From NCBI RefSeq assembly GCF_007829885.1, contig NZ_VIWW01000001.1, forward strand, positions 3,038,001-3,102,000: a stretch of DNA of 64,000 nt, in the 5' to 3' direction. A program made the position numbers and the translations under genes. Position 1 is the stretch's first letter. Every line of letters begins with the position of its first letter. Source of the DNA: Streptomyces brevispora. GTDB taxonomy: Bacteria; Actinomycetota; Actinomycetes; Streptomycetales; Streptomycetaceae. Of the stretch, positions 1-12,811 are shown one piece after another. The notes beneath the pieces are model-generated. The model was given only the letters and a program-made list of their open reading frames with translations, was not told where the DNA came from and made no database searches.

Positions 1-2615
1 TCGACAGTGCTCTCACCAGCCGCCTCGGCCGTGGTGGCCTCAGCTGTCACTGCCTCGGCAGTCTCGCCGTCGGCGTCGTCGGGACCGTCGACCTCTTCGG
101 CCTCGCGACCCGCCTCGGCGTTACGGGCGATGCCAACAACGGCATCGCGCTTGCCCAGATTGATCAGTTGGACGCCCATGGTGTCACGGCCCGTCTCCCT
201 GACTTCATTGACTCGCGTACGAATCACACCACCGCCGAGCGTGATGGCAAGGATCTCATCCGTAGCCTCGACCACCAGCGCACCGACCAGTGAGCCCCGG
301 TCCTCCACGATCTTGGCGGCCTTGATACCCAGGCCGCCACGACCCTGAACGCGGTACTCGTCGACGGGAGTCCGCTTCGCGTACCCGCCGTCAGTGGCAG
401 TGAACACGAAAGTACCGGGCCTGACGACATTCATCGAGAGAAGTTCGTCTCCCTCACGGAAACTCATGCCCTTCACACCCGAAGTGGCACGGCCCATCGG
501 GCGCAGCGCCTCGTCCGTCGCAGTGAACCTGATCGACTGGGCCTTCTTGCTGATGAGCAGCAGATCGTCCTTGGACGACACCAGCTCCGCACCGATCAGC
601 TCGTCGTCCGAGCCGTCCGCCGTCTCGCGCAGGTTGATGGCGATGACGCCACCGGAGCGGGGCGAGTCATAGTCCTTCAGCGCGGTCTTCTTCACGAGAC
701 CGCCCTTCGTGGCCAGAATCAGGTACGGCGCGGCATCGTAGTCACGGATCGCCAGGATCTGCGCGATCTGCTCGTCCGGCTGGAAGGCCAGCAGGTTGGC
801 CACGTGCTGACCGCGCGCGTCCCGGCCGGCGTCCGGGAGCTCGTAGGCCTTCGCCCGGTAGACGCGGCCCTTGTTGGTGAAGAACAGCAGCCAGTGGTGC
901 GTCGTCGACACGAAGAAGTGGTCGACGATGTCGTCTTCCTTGAGCTTCGTGCCGCGCACGCCCTTGCCGCCGCGCTTCTGCGAGCGGTAGTCGTCCGTCT
1001 TCGTGCGCTTCACGTAGCCGCCGCGGGAGATCGTGACGACGATGTCCTCCTCGGCGATCAGGTCCTCGATGGACATGTCACCGTCGAAGGGCACCAGCTT
1101 GGAGCGCCGGTCGTCGCCGAACTTGTCGACGATCGCCGCCAGTTCCTCGCTGACGATCTGCCGCTGCCGCTCGGGCGACACCAGGATGGCGTTGTACTCG
1201 TTGATCTTCGCCTGGAGCTCGTCGTGCTCGGCGGTGATCTTCTGGTGCTCCAGGGCGGCCAGCCGGCGCAGCTGCATCTCCAGGATCGCGTTCGCCTGGA
1301 TGTCGTCGATCTCCAGCAGGCCCATCAGGCCCTCACGCGCGATCTCCACGGTGTTGCTGCGCCGGATGAGGGCGATGACCTCATCGATGGCGTCCAGGGC
1401 CTTGAGCAGGCCGCGCAGGATGTGCGCCCGCTCCTCCGCCTTGCGCAGCCGGAACTTCGTGCGCCGGACGATGACCTCGATCTGGTGCGTCACCCAGTGG
1501 CGGATGAACGCGTCGATCGACAGGGTGCGCGGTACCCCGTCCACCAGCGCCAGCATGTTGGCGCCGAAGTTGTTCTGCAGATCGGTGTGCTTGTACAGGT
1601 TGTTCAGGACGACCTTGGCGACCGCGTCCCGCTTGAGGACGACGACCAGGCGCTGACCCGTACGCGACGAGGTCTCGTCACGGACGTCCGCGATCCCGCC
1701 GATCTTGCCGTCCTTCACCAGGTCGGCGATCTTCTGCGCGAGGTTGTCGGGGTTGGTCTGGTACGGGAGTTCCGTGACGACCAGGCACTGGCGGTTCTGG
1801 ATCTCCTCGACCGCGACGACCGCGCGCATCGTGATCGAACCACGGCCCGTGCGGTACGCGTCCTCGATGCCCTTGCGGCCCACGACGAGCGCGCCGGTCG
1901 GGAAGTCCGGGCCCTTGATCCGCTCGAGCAGGGCGTCCAGGAGCTCCTCCTGCGAGGCCTCCGGGTGCTCCAGGTACCACTGGGCACCGGACGCGACCTC
2001 GCGCAGGTTGTGCGGCGGGATGTTGGTCGCCATACCGACCGCGATCCCCGCCGAACCGTTGACCAACAGGTTCGGGAAGCGCGCCGGCAGAACCGTCGGC
2101 TCCTGGTTGCGGCCGTCGTAGTTGTCCTGGAAGTCGACGGTCTCCTCGTCGATGTCCCGGACCATCTCCATGGACAGCGGCATCATCTTGCACTCGGTGT
2201 ACCGCATGGCCGCGGCCGGGTCGTTGCCCGGGGAACCGAAGTTGCCGTTGGAGTCGACCAGCGGCATGCGCATCGACCAGTGCTGCGCCAGGCGCACCAG
2301 TGCGTCGTAGATCGAGGAGTCGCCGTGCGGGTGGTACGTACCCATGACGTCACCGACGACGCGGGCGCACTTGTAGAAGCCCTTCTCGGGCCGGTAGCCG
2401 CCGTCGTACATCGCGTACAGGACCCGGCGGTGGACGGGCTTCAGGCCGTCCCGCACGTCGGGCAGCGCACGCGACACGATGACGGACATCGCGTAGTCGA
2501 GGTAGGAGCGCTGCATCTCCGTCTCGAGCCCGACGGGCTCGACACGCATGCCCACGCCCTCGACGGGCGGGACCTCTTCGGGCGTCACGGGGACAGGGGT
2601 GTTCTCGTCGGCCAT
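1..2615 (-). CDS. gyrA: DNA gyrase subunit A (3' end cut by the window)
   Basis: GyrA is the DNA-cleaving and rejoining subunit of the gyrase that supercoils DNA ahead of forks. The frame is open from an ATG at 2615 to the left edge, so about 872 codons are present and the C-terminus is missing. The N-terminus carries [14 protein letters not shown], then [14 protein letters not shown] with Ser and Asp at the usual quinolone-contact positions (about residues 100 and 104), then AAAMRYTE with the probable catalytic Tyr at about 139. The C-terminal half has beta-pinwheel repeats such as KRGGKGVRG and [13 protein letters not shown]. It lies 46 bp downstream of gyrB in the same direction, probably one transcript. 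The intact Ser and Asp give no sign of quinolone resistance. Confidence 0.97.
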   Translation of the reverse strand, partial: MADENTPVPVTPEEVPPVEGVGMRVEPVGLETEMQRSYLDYAMSVIVSRALPDVRDGLKPVHRRVLYAMYDGGYRPEKGFYKCARVVGDVMGTYHPHGDSSIYDALVRLAQHWSMRMPLVDSNGNFGSPGNDPAAAMRYTECKMMPLSMEMVRDIDEETVDFQDNYDGRNQEPTVLPARFPNLLVNGSAGIAVGMATNIPPHNLREVASGAQWYLEHPEASQEELLDALLERIKGPDFPTGALVVGRKGIEDAYRTGRGSITMRAVVAVEEIQNRQCLVVTELPYQTNPDNLAQKIADLVKDGKIGGIADVRDETSSRTGQRLVVVLKRDAVAKVVLNNLYKHTDLQNNFGANMLALVDGVPRTLSIDAFIRHWVTHQIEVIVRRTKFRLRKAEERAHILRGLLKALDAIDEVIALIRRSNTVEIAREGLMGLLEIDDIQANAILEMQLRRLAALEHQKITAEHDELQAKINEYNAILVSPERQRQIVSEELAAIVDKFGDDRRSKLVPFDGDMSIEDLIAEEDIVVTISRGGYVKRTKTDDYRSQKRGGKGVRGTKLKEDDIVDHFFVSTTHHWLLFFTNKGRVYRAKAYELPDAGRDARGQHVANLLAFQPDEQIAQILAIRDYDAAPYLILATKGGLVKKTALKDYDSPRSGGVIAINLRETADGSDDELIGAELVSSKDDLLLISKKAQSIRFTATDEALRPMGRATSGVKGMSFREGDELLSMNVVRPGTFVFTATDGGYAKRTPVDEYRVQGRGGLGIKAAKIVEDRGSLVGALVVEATDEILAITLGGGVIRTRVNEVRETGRDTMGVQLINLGKRDAVVGIARNAEAGREAEEVDGPDDADGETAEAVTAEATTAEAAGESTV

Positions 2616-2661
2616 TGCTGGTCATAGTCCTTTCGCGCTGCGGCTTGCTTGTACGGCCGAC

Positions 2662-5141
<2,480 letters not shown>

Positions 5142-5735
5142 TCAGCCGTATGTGTCGCCCGGTCCCTTACTCCCCGGCGCACGCAGCGGACCGAACCTGC
5201 GCTGCGGGCCGCCCGGCCCCAGCACCTTGATCATCCGTACGGTGCCGTGCCCCAGATCCGCGTTCAGCCGGGCCACCAGCTGCGGCGCCAGCAGCCGCAG
5301 CTGAGTCGCCCACGCCGTCGAATCGCACTGCACCGTGAGCACCCGCTCCGCGGGATCCTCGTCGTAACGCAACGGCACACAATGATTGGCCAGATCATCA
5401 CCTACGATCTGCGGCCAGCGGCCCATCACACCGCCCACCGCCGCCGGCGCCTCCCAGCCGCGTTCGGTGATCAGCCGGTTGATCGCCGCACCCAGCGGCA
5501 GCGGATCGCGGCCGTCCGCCCGCGCCCCGGACCGCAGCCCGCCACCCCGCCGGGCCTGCTTCTTCTGCTGCGCCGCCGCACCGCGCGCCCGCGCCTGCTC
5601 CTTCGCCGCGCGCAGCGCCACCCGCGCCAGGTCCACCCCGGACGGCTCCGGCGGCTTCGCCCCCTCGGAGGACGGCTCGGCCCGGCCGGCCGGGCCCTCC
5701 GGGAACGGCTCCGGGCTGCCCTTGCCGCTGTTCAC
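5142..5735 (-). CDS. dciA: DUF721 protein, probable replicative helicase loader DciA
   Basis: 197 aa from a GTG at 5735. The first 70 residues are low-complexity and basic ([20 protein letters not shown]). The compact domain follows: [52 protein letters not shown]. This is the DUF721 signature (W..IVG..la.h). The actinobacterial recF-linked DUF721 protein (Rv0004 in mycobacteria) is the DciA-type loader of DnaB, which is the basis for the name. The GTG overlaps the recF stop (GTGA), implying translational coupling. Function is inferred from family and position. Confidence 0.85.
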   Translation of the reverse strand: MNSGKGSPEPFPEGPAGRAEPSSEGAKPPEPSGVDLARVALRAAKEQARARGAAAQQKKQARRGGGLRSGARADGRDPLPLGAAINRLITERGWEAPAAVGGVMGRWPQIVGDDLANHCVPLRYDEDPAERVLTVQCDSTAWATQLRLLAPQLVARLNADLGHGTVRMIKVLGPGGPQRRFGPLRAPGSKGPGDTYG

Positions 5736-6898
5736 AGCCGCTCCACCTGGCCCGCGGACACCGCGTACCGCGTCCCTGCGAGCACCCCCGGGACGTCGTC
5801 GTCCACCGCGGCCGTCACCAGCACCTGTTCCCCCGGAGCCACCAGCTCGGCCAGCCGCTCGCGGCGACGTGCGTCCAGCTCGGCGAAGACATCGTCCAGC
5901 ACCAGCACGGGCTCGTTGCCCTCCGAGCGCAGCAGGTCGTACGAGGCCAGCCGCAGGGCCAGCGCGTACGACCAGGACTCCCCGTGGCTCGCGTACCCCT
6001 TGGCCGGCATTCCGCGCAGCCCCAGCACCAGATCGTCCCGGTGCGGGCCGACCAGCGTCACACCCCGGTCGATCTCCTGCTTGCGCACCTCGGCGAGGGC
6101 CGCGATCAGCTGCGCGTACAGCTCCTCACGGGTACGGGCGGGGTCCGCCCCCGCGCCGGCCCCCGTCCCCGCCCCGACACCGACCTCGGTACCGACCGAA
6201 CTCCGGTACTCCAGCGTCACCGGCCCGCCGCCGGGCGCCACGTCCCCGTACGCCTTGTCGGTCAGCGGCTGCATCGACGCGATCAGATCCAGCCGCTGCG
6301 CCAGCAGCTCGGCACCCACCCGGCCCAGATGCTGGTCCCATACGTCGAGCGTCGACAGGTCCATCGAACGCCCACCGTGCCTGCGCGCCATCGCCGCCGA
6401 CTTCAGCAGTGTGTTCCGCTGCTTCAGCACCCGCTCGTAGTCCGAACGCACCGCGGCCATCCGCGGCGAACGCGCCGTGACCAGCTCGTCCAGGAACCGG
6501 CGCCGCTCACCCGGATCGCCCTTGACCAGCGCCAGATCCTCCGGCGCGAACAGCACGGTCCGTACGATCCCGAGCACGTCACGGGGCCTGACCTGCGACG
6601 ATCTATTGATGCGGGCGCGATTGGCCTTACCCGGATTCAGTTCGAGCTCGATCAGCTGCGAGCGCTCGCCCTGGGTGACGGCAGCCCTGATGACAGCTCG
6701 TTCCGCGCCCATGCGCACCAGCGGCGCATCGGAGGCGACCCGGTGGCTGCCGAGCGTCGCGAGATAGCCGACGGCCTCGACCAGATTCGTCTTGCCCTGG
6801 CCGTTGGCCCCCACGAACGCGGTGACGCCCGGATCGAGAGGCACCTCGACCCGGGCGTACGAGCGGAAGTCGGCCAGCGACAGATGCGTGACATGCAT
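5732..6898 (-). CDS. recF: DNA replication/repair protein RecF
   Basis: 388 aa from ATG 6898 ([19 protein letters not shown]); the frame extends 19 codons further upstream, but this is the family N-terminus. RecF is an SMC-like ATPase that helps load RecA at gapped DNA. Visible motifs are Walker [14 protein letters not shown] at about residues 30-42, an ABC-like signature region near [14 protein letters not shown], and Walker [22 protein letters not shown] Gly/Ala-rich insertion ([16 protein letters not shown]) lies in the middle, possibly a lineage-specific loop. It is in the dnaN-gnd-recF-dciA cluster, all leftward. Confidence 0.96.
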   Translation of the reverse strand: MHVTHLSLADFRSYARVEVPLDPGVTAFVGANGQGKTNLVEAVGYLATLGSHRVASDAPLVRMGAERAVIRAAVTQGERSQLIELELNPGKANRARINRSSQVRPRDVLGIVRTVLFAPEDLALVKGDPGERRRFLDELVTARSPRMAAVRSDYERVLKQRNTLLKSAAMARRHGGRSMDLSTLDVWDQHLGRVGAELLAQRLDLIASMQPLTDKAYGDVAPGGGPVTLEYRSSVGTEVGVGAGTGAGAGADPARTREELYAQLIAALAEVRKQEIDRGVTLVGPHRDDLVLGLRGMPAKGYASHGESWSYALALRLASYDLLRSEGNEPVLVLDDVFAELDARRRERLAELVAPGEQVLVTAAVDDDVPGVLAGTRYAVSAGQVERL

Positions 6899-6982
6899 GG
6901 TGTACGCCGACCTTTCCGGCTTCCTGCTCCGTGCTGCGTGTGGCGGGACGGACACTCCGGTCCGGCCCGCTCCTCGTTGCTG

Positions 6983-7861
6983 CTACTTCTTGTTCTCGAC
7001 CGCGTGGCCACCGAACTGGTTGCGCAGCGCGGCGATCATCTTCATCTGCGGGGAGTCGTCCTGGCGCGAGGCGAACCGCGCGAAGAGCGACGCGGTGATC
7101 GCGGGCAGCGGCACCGAGTTGTCGATCGCGGCCTCCACCGTCCACCGGCCCTCGCCGGAGTCGGCGGCGAAGCCGCGGAGCTTGTCCAGGTGCTCGTCGT
7201 CGTCCAGCGCGTTGACCGCCAGGTCGAGCAGCCAGGAACGGATGACCGTGCCCTCCTGCCAGGAGCGGAATACCTCGCGCACGTCGGTGACGGAGTCGAC
7301 CTTCTCCAGGAGCTCCCAGCCCTCGGCGTAGGCCTGCATCATGGCGTACTCGATGCCGTTGTGAACCATCTTGGCGAAGTGGCCGGCGCCGACCTTGCCC
7401 GCGTGTACGGAACCGAAGTCGCCCTCGGGCTTCAGTGCGTCGAAGATCGGCTGGACCTTCGCGACGTTCTCGGCGTCGCCGCCGTACATCAGCGCGTAGC
7501 CGTTCTCGAGGCCCCAGACGCCGCCGGAGACGCCGCAGTCGACGAAGCCGATGCCCTTGATGCCGAGCTCGACCGCGTGCTTCTCGTCGTCCGTCCAGCG
7601 GGAGTTCCCACCGTCCACGACGATGTCACCGGTCGAGAGCAACTCGGAGAGCTCGTCGATCGTGGACTGGGTCGCGGCACCGGCCGGGACCATCACCCAC
7701 ACGACCCGGGGGCCCTTCAGCTTGCCCACAAGCTCTTCGAGGCTGTGGACATCGGCGACGTCCGGGTTGCGGTCGTAACCGATGACGGTGTGGCCTGCGC
7801 GGCGGATGCGCTCGCGCATGTTGCCGCCCATCTTGCCGAGGCCGACGAGACCGATCTCCAT
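6983..7861 (-). CDS. gnd: 6-phosphogluconate dehydrogenase (decarboxylating), short form
   Basis: 292 aa, the short GndA-like form rather than the 470-aa one. It oxidises and decarboxylates 6-phosphogluconate to ribulose 5-phosphate, producing NAD(P)H. The N-terminal Rossmann motif is GLVGLGKMGGNM. The substrate signature is VDCGVSGGVWGLENGYALMYGG, and the catalytic Lys region is HAGKVGAGHFAKMVHNGIEY. It sits between dnaN and recF, a placement seen in Streptomyces; the metabolic link to replication is not evident from sequence. Start ATG 7861. Confidence 0.95.
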   Translation of the reverse strand: MEIGLVGLGKMGGNMRERIRRAGHTVIGYDRNPDVADVHSLEELVGKLKGPRVVWVMVPAGAATQSTIDELSELLSTGDIVVDGGNSRWTDDEKHAVELGIKGIGFVDCGVSGGVWGLENGYALMYGGDAENVAKVQPIFDALKPEGDFGSVHAGKVGAGHFAKMVHNGIEYAMMQAYAEGWELLEKVDSVTDVREVFRSWQEGTVIRSWLLDLAVNALDDDEHLDKLRGFAADSGEGRWTVEAAIDNSVPLPAITASLFARFASRQDDSPQMKMIAALRNQFGGHAVENKK

Positions 7862-7927
7862 CAGAGATTCCTTAAGCGTTGTGCCGATTCGTACCCAGGA
7901 CCGAGCCTACGCCCGGCCGGGGACAGG

Positions 7928-7963
7928 ACGACGGGCATGCTCGGCGCTGAGCGTGCCCGTCGT
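7928..7963 (-). terminator. Intrinsic terminator downstream of dnaN
   Basis: Inverted repeat with 15-nt arms (7928-7942 and 7949-7963, one G-T pair) and a 6-nt loop. It lies between the dnaN stop and the gnd start. No U-tract follows, as is usual in actinobacteria. Confidence 0.7.
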
Positions 7964-7993
7964 GGCCTGCCGTGAACAGGACCGGTGACCGGA

Positions 7994-9124
7994 TCAGCCG
8001 GAGAGGCGGACCGGCATGATCAGGTACTTGTACGCGTCATCCGCCTCGGCATCCACGGCCGCACGGCCGCTGAGCAGCGCGGGCTTCGTGGACGTCGTGA
8101 AGGAGAGCTGGGCGACCGGGGAGTCGATCGCGCTCAGACCGTCCAGCAGGAAGGTCGGGTTGAAGGCGATCGAGATGTCGTCGCCCTCCAGGACTGCGTC
8201 CACGCGCTCCACAGCCTGTGCGTCGTCGCTGGAACCCGCTTCCAGGATCAGCACACCCTGCTCGAAGCTGAGCCGGACCGGGGTGTTCCGCTCGGCCACC
8301 AGCGCGACGCGCTTGACGGCCTCGACGAACGGGGCGGTCTCGATGACCGCGACCGTGTTGAACTCGGTCGGGAAGAGCGTGCGGTACTTCGGCAGGTCGC
8401 CCTCGAGCAGCCGGGTGGTCGTCCGCCGGCCCGCGCCCTCGAAGCCGATGAGCCCCTCACCGGCACCGGAACCCGACAGCGCCAGCGTCACCGTGTCGCC
8501 GCTCGTGAGCGCCTTGGCGGTGTCCAGCAGCGTCTTGGCGGGCACCAGGGCGACGGCGGAGGCGTCGGCGTTCTCCGGCTTCCAGAGGAACTCGCGGACC
8601 GCGAAGCGGTAGCGGTCGGTGGAGGCCAGGGTGACGGTGTCGCCCTCGATCTCGATACGCACACCGGTGAGGACGGGCAGCGTGTCGTCACGGCCCGCGG
8701 CGATGGCGACCTGGGCCGCGGCCGAGGCGAAGACCTCGCCGGGGACCGTGCCGGTCGCGGTCGGCATCTGCGGCAGCGCGGGGTACTCCTCCACAGGAAG
8801 GGTGTGGAGTGTGAATCGCGAGGAGCCGCAGGACACGGTCGCCCGTACACCGTCTGTGGAAATCTCCACCGGCCTGTTGGGCAGGGCACGGCAGATATCG
8901 GCGAGCAGCCGGCCGGAGACCAGCACCGTGCCGTCCTCCTCGATCTCGGCATCCACCGAGACCCGGGCCGAGACCTCGTAGTCGAAGCTCGAGAAGCTGA
9001 GGGCGCCGTCCTCAGCCTTCAGCAGAAGGCCCGCAAGAACGGGCGCCGGCGGACGGGCCGGGAGGCTACGGGCCACCCAGGCCACAGCCTCCGCGAGTAC
9101 ATCGCGCTCCACCCGGATCTTCAC
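7994..9124 (-). CDS. dnaN: DNA polymerase III beta subunit (sliding clamp)
   Basis: 376 aa from a GTG at 9124 (MKIRVERDVLAEAVAWVARS), with a strong AGGAGG 10 nt upstream. The frame continues far upstream into oriC, but that part is not coding. Clamp-fold segments include FSSFDYEVSARVSVDAEIEE, SGRLLADICRALPNRPVE, LPVLTGVRIEIEGDTVTL, and the C-terminal YKYLIMPVRLSG. The protein forms the ring that tethers the polymerase to DNA. It is separated from dnaA by oriC. Confidence 0.97.
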   Translation of the reverse strand: MKIRVERDVLAEAVAWVARSLPARPPAPVLAGLLLKAEDGALSFSSFDYEVSARVSVDAEIEEDGTVLVSGRLLADICRALPNRPVEISTDGVRATVSCGSSRFTLHTLPVEEYPALPQMPTATGTVPGEVFASAAAQVAIAAGRDDTLPVLTGVRIEIEGDTVTLASTDRYRFAVREFLWKPENADASAVALVPAKTLLDTAKALTSGDTVTLALSGSGAGEGLIGFEGAGRRTTTRLLEGDLPKYRTLFPTEFNTVAVIETAPFVEAVKRVALVAERNTPVRLSFEQGVLILEAGSSDDAQAVERVDAVLEGDDISIAFNPTFLLDGLSAIDSPVAQLSFTTSTKPALLSGRAAVDAEADDAYKYLIMPVRLSG

Positions 9125-10023
9125 CGGAACCGCCTCCTGCTGTTGCTCGCTCGCCCTGCTGGCCTTCGTCGTCTGGTCGGGTCGCTCCACCGATGAGAGG
9201 GGGAGGACGCCGGGGACCAGTCTGACGTACGGCACCGACACTCGGTGCTGCTCGGGGTCAAGTCGCGACAAGAGGTTCGGGGAGCTCCGGCGCCGAGTTG
9301 TGCACAGGCCCCACTTCGAAGCAGATTCCGGGCTAACTAGAGGTAGTAGTAGTAGTAGGGCCTGTGGAAACCGTGGATAACGTCGTTTTCGCAGGTCAGG
9401 CCCTGTTTTTTGTCCACCGACCCTGTGGGTGGAGACGGTGGAAAACCCGGGGTTTCTGTGGACACCCGAAAGTTCTGCACAACCGGTACACAGGGCAGGG
9501 GGGTTTCTCCCCAGGTCTGTCCCCAGCTTTACCCAGCTTCCCCACAGCCCAACCGACCCTCTTGGTGTGACGCCTTTCACTCGGCGCGGTGAAAGCGGGT
9601 GTTGCGTTGCCGAACAGTGGACAGAGGTGTGGAGAAGCCTGCGGAAGCTGGGGACAAGCTGGTCCGGCCTGTGGGTCACCGGTGGACAACGACGACGGCC
9701 CCCTGTGGACGAAAATCTTGTCCACAGGCTGTGGATGAATGTTGACCACAAATCCCCAGGCCTCTGAGCTGGCCTGATGGAGTATCGGCTGCCGCGCCTG
9801 TGGAAGCAGTATGGACAACTTTTCAATCCCCAGGCTGTGGAAGGGGGATTGTGCCCAGATCTGTGGAGAACAGCCCCTCCACAGCAGGTATTCGAACAGC
9901 CGGGACGGGCGGGAGTCCCCGAGAATCTCGTGCGCGGCGGTCCGGGACCGCTGCTGGACCGCCTCTTGGCCGCTTTCGACCCCGCAAGCCAGGTGGCTCC
10001 GGTCGCGTTCCACAGAACCGAAG
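9125..10023. other. oriC: oriC, chromosomal replication origin with many DnaA boxes
   Basis: 900 bp without a gene between dnaN and dnaA, the classical Streptomyces origin position. DnaA boxes (consensus TTGTCCACA or its complement) occur in both orientations. The best are TTGTCCACA 9718-9726 (perfect), TTGTGCACA 9298-9306, TGTGGACAC 9457-9465, CGTGGATAA 9372-9380, TTGTCCACC 9410-9418, GGTGGACAA 9681-9689, TGTGGACGA 9704-9712, TGTGGATGA 9730-9738, TTGACCACA 9742-9750, TATGGACAA 9810-9818, and TGTGGAGAA at 9628-9636 and 9862-9870. Weaker ones include TGTGGAAAC 9363-9371, TGTGGAAGC 9799-9807, TGTGGAAGG 9836-9844 and TTGTGCCCA 9849-9857. Two clusters are evident, about 9298-9470 and 9616-9870. 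Confidence 0.95.
9344..9358 (+). repeat. (TAG)5 trinucleotide run in oriC
   Basis: Five perfect consecutive TAG units, preceded by TAACTAGAGG, lie between the DnaA box at 9298 and those at 9363-9380. The repeat recalls the DnaA-trio element of the basal unwinding system, but its role here is inference. Confidence 0.6.
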
Positions 10024-10064
10024 AAGGGCGCTCCGGGACCTGATGGGTCCCGGAGCGCCCTTCG
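10024..10064 (-). terminator. Intrinsic terminator of dnaA
   Basis: Perfect 18-bp inverted repeat (10024-10041 and 10047-10064) with loop TGATG, 39 bp beyond the dnaA stop. It shields oriC from dnaA transcription. Confidence 0.88.
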
Positions 10065-10102
10065 GAGCTCGGACATGCGGCTGTGGACGCGGTGGTGGGC
10101 CG

Positions 10103-11899
10103 TCAGCCGTTCTTGATGCGGTTGGTGAGCTCGGTGACCTGGTTGTAGATGGAGCGCCGCTCCGCCATCAGCGCGCGGATCTTCCGGTCGGCGTGCATCA
10201 CGGTCGTATGGTCGCGGCCGCCGAACTGCGCGCCGATCTTGGGCAGCGACAGATCCGTCAGCTCACGGCACAGGTACATCGCGATCTGGCGCGCGGTCAC
10301 GAGCACGCGGCTGCGCGATGATCCGCAGAGATCCTCCACCGTCAGACCGAAGTAGTCCGCGGTCGCCGCCATGATGGCCGACGCCGTGATCTCCGGGGCC
10401 GAGTCCTCGCCGCCCGGGATCAGGTCCTTCAGCACGATCTCGGTCAGCCCGAGGTCCACCGGCTGACGGTTGAGACTGGCGAAGGCCGTTACCCGGATGA
10501 GCGCGCCCTCCAGTTCCCGGATGTTGCGCGAGATGCGGGAGGCGATGAACTCCAGCACCTCCGGAGGAGCGTTGAGCTGCTCCTGCACCGCCTTCTTACG
10601 GAGGATCGCGATGCGCGTCTCCAGCTCCGGAGGCTGTACATCGGTGGTCAGGCCCCACTCGAAACGATTCCGCAGCCGGTCCTCCAGGGTCACCAGCTGC
10701 TTGGGCGGCCGGTCCGAGGACAGCACGATCTGCTTGTTGGCGTTGTGGAGCGTATTGAAGGTGTGGAAGAACTCCTCCTGCGTCGACTCCTTGCTCGCCA
10801 GGAACTGGATGTCGTCGACCAGCAGGATGTCCACATCGCGGTACCGCTTGCGGAAGGTGTCGCCCTTGCCGTCGCGGATCGAGTTGATGAACTCGTTGGT
10901 GAACTCCTCCGAGCTCACGTACCGCACCCGGGTGCCCGGGTAGAGGCTGCGGGCGTAGTGCCCGATGGCGTGCAGCAGGTGGGTCTTGCCGAGCCCCGAC
11001 TCCCCATAGATGAAGAGCGGGTTGTACGCCTTGGCGGGCGCTTCGGCGACGGCGACGGCGGCGGCGTGCGCGAAGCGGTTCGACGCCCCGATGACGAAGG
11101 TGTCGAAGAGGTACTTCGGATTCAGCCGGGCGTGCGGCTCACCGGGGCCGGGCGCGGGTGAGGGCTGCGCGCCCATCGGCCCGGGGACCCCGCCGGGCCG
11201 GCCGGTACCGCCGCCCTGCCGGTGCTGGGGCTCCTGCATGTCGTGGCGTTCGGGCCGCTGGGACTCGTAACCCTGGTGCTCGGGAGGCTGCTGACGGTAG
11301 TCGTGCTGCGGCTGGGAGCGGCCGCCCCCGTACGGCTCACGCCAGTGCTCGCCGGAGGTGTCGCGGTCCTGGAATCCGCCGAGCCGGGGCTGCTGCCAGG
11401 AGAGGTCCTCCTGGGTACGGGGCCAGGCGCCGGGCTCGGGGCGCTGCTGCTGGTAGTCGGGGTAGGCGGGCCTGGCGGTCGGCATGCCGTCGTCCGAGGG
11501 CCGGTGGCCGTAGCCGTCGTAGGAGTCGTTGTGCTGCCGCTCGTCGTGCTGCGGTCCCTGGTAGCGGTGCTGCTGCGGCTGCTGGGACTGGTGCATCGGC
11601 GGCGCCGGCGGGTTCGGCGGCTCGCCGGCGGAGTCGTCGACCGTGATCGCGATCCGGATCGGGCGGCCGCACTCGCGGGTCAGCGTCTCGCTGATGAGCG
11701 GAGCGAGCCGGCCCTCCAGGACGCGCTTGCCCCATTCATTGGGGACGGCGAGCAGCGCGGTGTCGGCAACCAGGGCGAGCGGCTGGCAGCGCTCGATCCA
11801 CTGTTTGTCCTTCGGCTCGATGCCCTGCTGGCCCTCCCCGAGGAGTTGCTCCAGCACTCGTGGCCACACTGCGGCAAGATCGGCAGGTACGTCAGCCAC
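10103..11899 (-). CDS. dnaA: Chromosomal replication initiator DnaA
   Basis: 598 aa from a GTG at 11899 ([20 protein letters not shown]). The frame extends 36 codons upstream, but that stretch overlaps the promoter region. Domain I occupies about residues 1-95. A long Gln/Pro/Gly/Arg-rich domain II (about 95-260) is typical of Streptomyces. Domain III has Walker [14 protein letters not shown] and Walker [15 protein letters not shown]. Domain IV has the DnaA signature [14 protein letters not shown]. DnaA opens oriC for helicase loading. Two DnaA boxes precede its own promoter, suggesting autoregulation. Confidence 0.97.
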   Translation of the reverse strand: MADVPADLAAVWPRVLEQLLGEGQQGIEPKDKQWIERCQPLALVADTALLAVPNEWGKRVLEGRLAPLISETLTRECGRPIRIAITVDDSAGEPPNPPAPPMHQSQQPQQHRYQGPQHDERQHNDSYDGYGHRPSDDGMPTARPAYPDYQQQRPEPGAWPRTQEDLSWQQPRLGGFQDRDTSGEHWREPYGGGRSQPQHDYRQQPPEHQGYESQRPERHDMQEPQHRQGGGTGRPGGVPGPMGAQPSPAPGPGEPHARLNPKYLFDTFVIGASNRFAHAAAVAVAEAPAKAYNPLFIYGESGLGKTHLLHAIGHYARSLYPGTRVRYVSSEEFTNEFINSIRDGKGDTFRKRYRDVDILLVDDIQFLASKESTQEEFFHTFNTLHNANKQIVLSSDRPPKQLVTLEDRLRNRFEWGLTTDVQPPELETRIAILRKKAVQEQLNAPPEVLEFIASRISRNIRELEGALIRVTAFASLNRQPVDLGLTEIVLKDLIPGGEDSAPEITASAIMAATADYFGLTVEDLCGSSRSRVLVTARQIAMYLCRELTDLSLPKIGAQFGGRDHTTVMHADRKIRALMAERRSIYNQVTELTNRIKNG

Positions 11900-12005
11900 A
11901 AGGCACGCTCTCTCGCTGGTCCCACGAATGTGTGTTTCTCGGGACGGGATGGGTCGGGATGGGTGAGGACCGGCAGTCGGGAAGAAATAGAACCGGGGTC
12001 CAACC

Positions 12006-12060
12006 ACGGTAGTCAGGCCGACCCGCGTGGTTCAAGTCGTTGTCCACAGGCTGTGCACAA
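12006..12060 (-). promoter_or_regulatory. dnaA promoter with two DnaA boxes
   Basis: On the minus strand, -35 TTGAAC (12035-12030), an 18-nt spacer and -10 TACCGT (12011-12006) point toward dnaA. Immediately upstream lie a perfect DnaA box TTGTCCACA (12040-12048) and an inverted TGTGCACAA (12052-12060), separated by three bases. DnaA bound there would abut the -35, consistent with autorepression known for Streptomyces dnaA. The promoter assignment is inference from motifs. Confidence 0.7.
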
Positions 12061-12082
12061 TGGAGGCCGCCACAAGGCCGGT

Positions 12083-12112
12083 TTGACCGGATGGCGCAGC
12101 CGCGCGTACCGT
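12083..12112 (+). promoter_or_regulatory. Candidate rpmH operon promoter
   Basis: TTGACC (12083-12088), 18-nt spacer, TACCGT (12107-12112), directed at rpmH and leaving a leader of about 165 nt. The inverted repeat ATCAC-N5-GTGAT at 12164-12178 lies in that leader. Nothing else was recognised between 11900 and 12280 apart from the dnaA control region. Confidence 0.5.
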
Positions 12113-12280
12113 GACCAGGTCGAGTTGTCGATGGCTGCTGCCGCCTGCCTCCGATGGGCAAAGATCACGATCTGTGATTGTGAAGCGGTGCACTAGGGCG
12201 TTTACGCGAGTCTCTCGTGGGCGCACGGTGACAGCCAGGCGATGTCCCGCCAACACACGAGTCATTTCTGGAGCCCCCGA

Positions 12281-12418
12281 GTGAGCAAGCGCACCTTCCA
12301 GCCGAACAACCGTCGCCGCGCGAAGACCCACGGCTTTCGGCTGCGTATGCGCACCCGTGCCGGCCGCGCGATTCTCGCGTCCCGCCGTGGCAAGGGTCGC
12401 GCCAACCTGTCCGCCTGA
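12281..12418 (+). CDS. rpmH: 50S ribosomal protein L34
   Basis: 45 aa, starting GTG AGC AAG ([19 protein letters not shown]) and ending with KGRANLSA before TGA. It is a complete L34, highly basic, with the family pattern [11 protein letters not shown]. First gene of the rpmH-rnpA-yidD-yidC-jag operon, divergent from dnaA, the widely conserved arrangement. Confidence 0.97.
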   Translation: MSKRTFQPNNRRRAKTHGFRLRMRTRAGRAILASRRGKGRANLSA

Positions 12419-12439
12419 TCGCGTACAGGTCGTTATGAC

Positions 12440-12811
12440 GTGCTGCCTACCGAGAATCGGCTGAGGCGGCGCGAGGACTTCGCGACCGCAGTACGTCGAG
12501 GACGCCGGGCCGGACGCCCGCTACTCGTCGTCCATCTACGCAGCGGTGAAACGGACCCGCACGTGACTGGGGAGACTGCTCCCCCGCCGCGTGCGGGTTT
12601 CGTTGTCAGCAAAGCTGTGGGTGGTGCGGTCGTCCGCACAGCGGTGAAGCGAAGGCTTCGCCATCTGGTCCGAGAGCGACTGGCCCTGCTGCCCCCCGGT
12701 AGCCTGGTCGTCGTACGCGCGTTGCCCGGTGCGGGTGACGCCGACCATGAACAGCTGGCCCGAGACCTGGACGCCGCGCTGCAGCGGCTACTGGGAGGGG
12801 GCGCGCGATGA
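12440..12811 (+). CDS. rnpA: Ribonuclease P protein component
   Basis: 123 aa from GTG 12440 ([20 protein letters not shown]). RnpA assists the RNase P RNA in removing tRNA 5' leaders. The family core is [17 protein letters not shown], corresponding to the RNR region, with Thr-Ala in place of the more usual Asn-Arg. The C-terminus overlaps yidD by the tetranucleotide ATGA, implying coupled translation. It starts 21 bp after rpmH. Confidence 0.95.
   Translation: MLPTENRLRRREDFATAVRRGRRAGRPLLVVHLRSGETDPHVTGETAPPPRAGFVVSKAVGGAVVRTAVKRRLRHLVRERLALLPPGSLVVVRALPGAGDADHEQLARDLDAALQRLLGGGAR

Noticed and set aside
2290..2340. Quinolone-resistance change in GyrA
   Set aside because: GDSSIYD keeps the sensitive-type Ser and Asp.
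804..2627. Open frame of 607 codons opposite gyrA
   Set aside because: Antisense shadow created by high-GC codon use; the minus strand encodes a motif-complete GyrA.
9344..9358. CRISPR or satellite array
   Set aside because: Only five 3-bp units and no spacer structure; no CRISPR array was seen anywhere in the window.
9125..9826. Long in-frame N-terminal extension of dnaN into oriC
   Set aside because: The GTG at 9124 has a strong ribosome-binding site and gives the normal 376-aa clamp; upstream is DnaA-box DNA.
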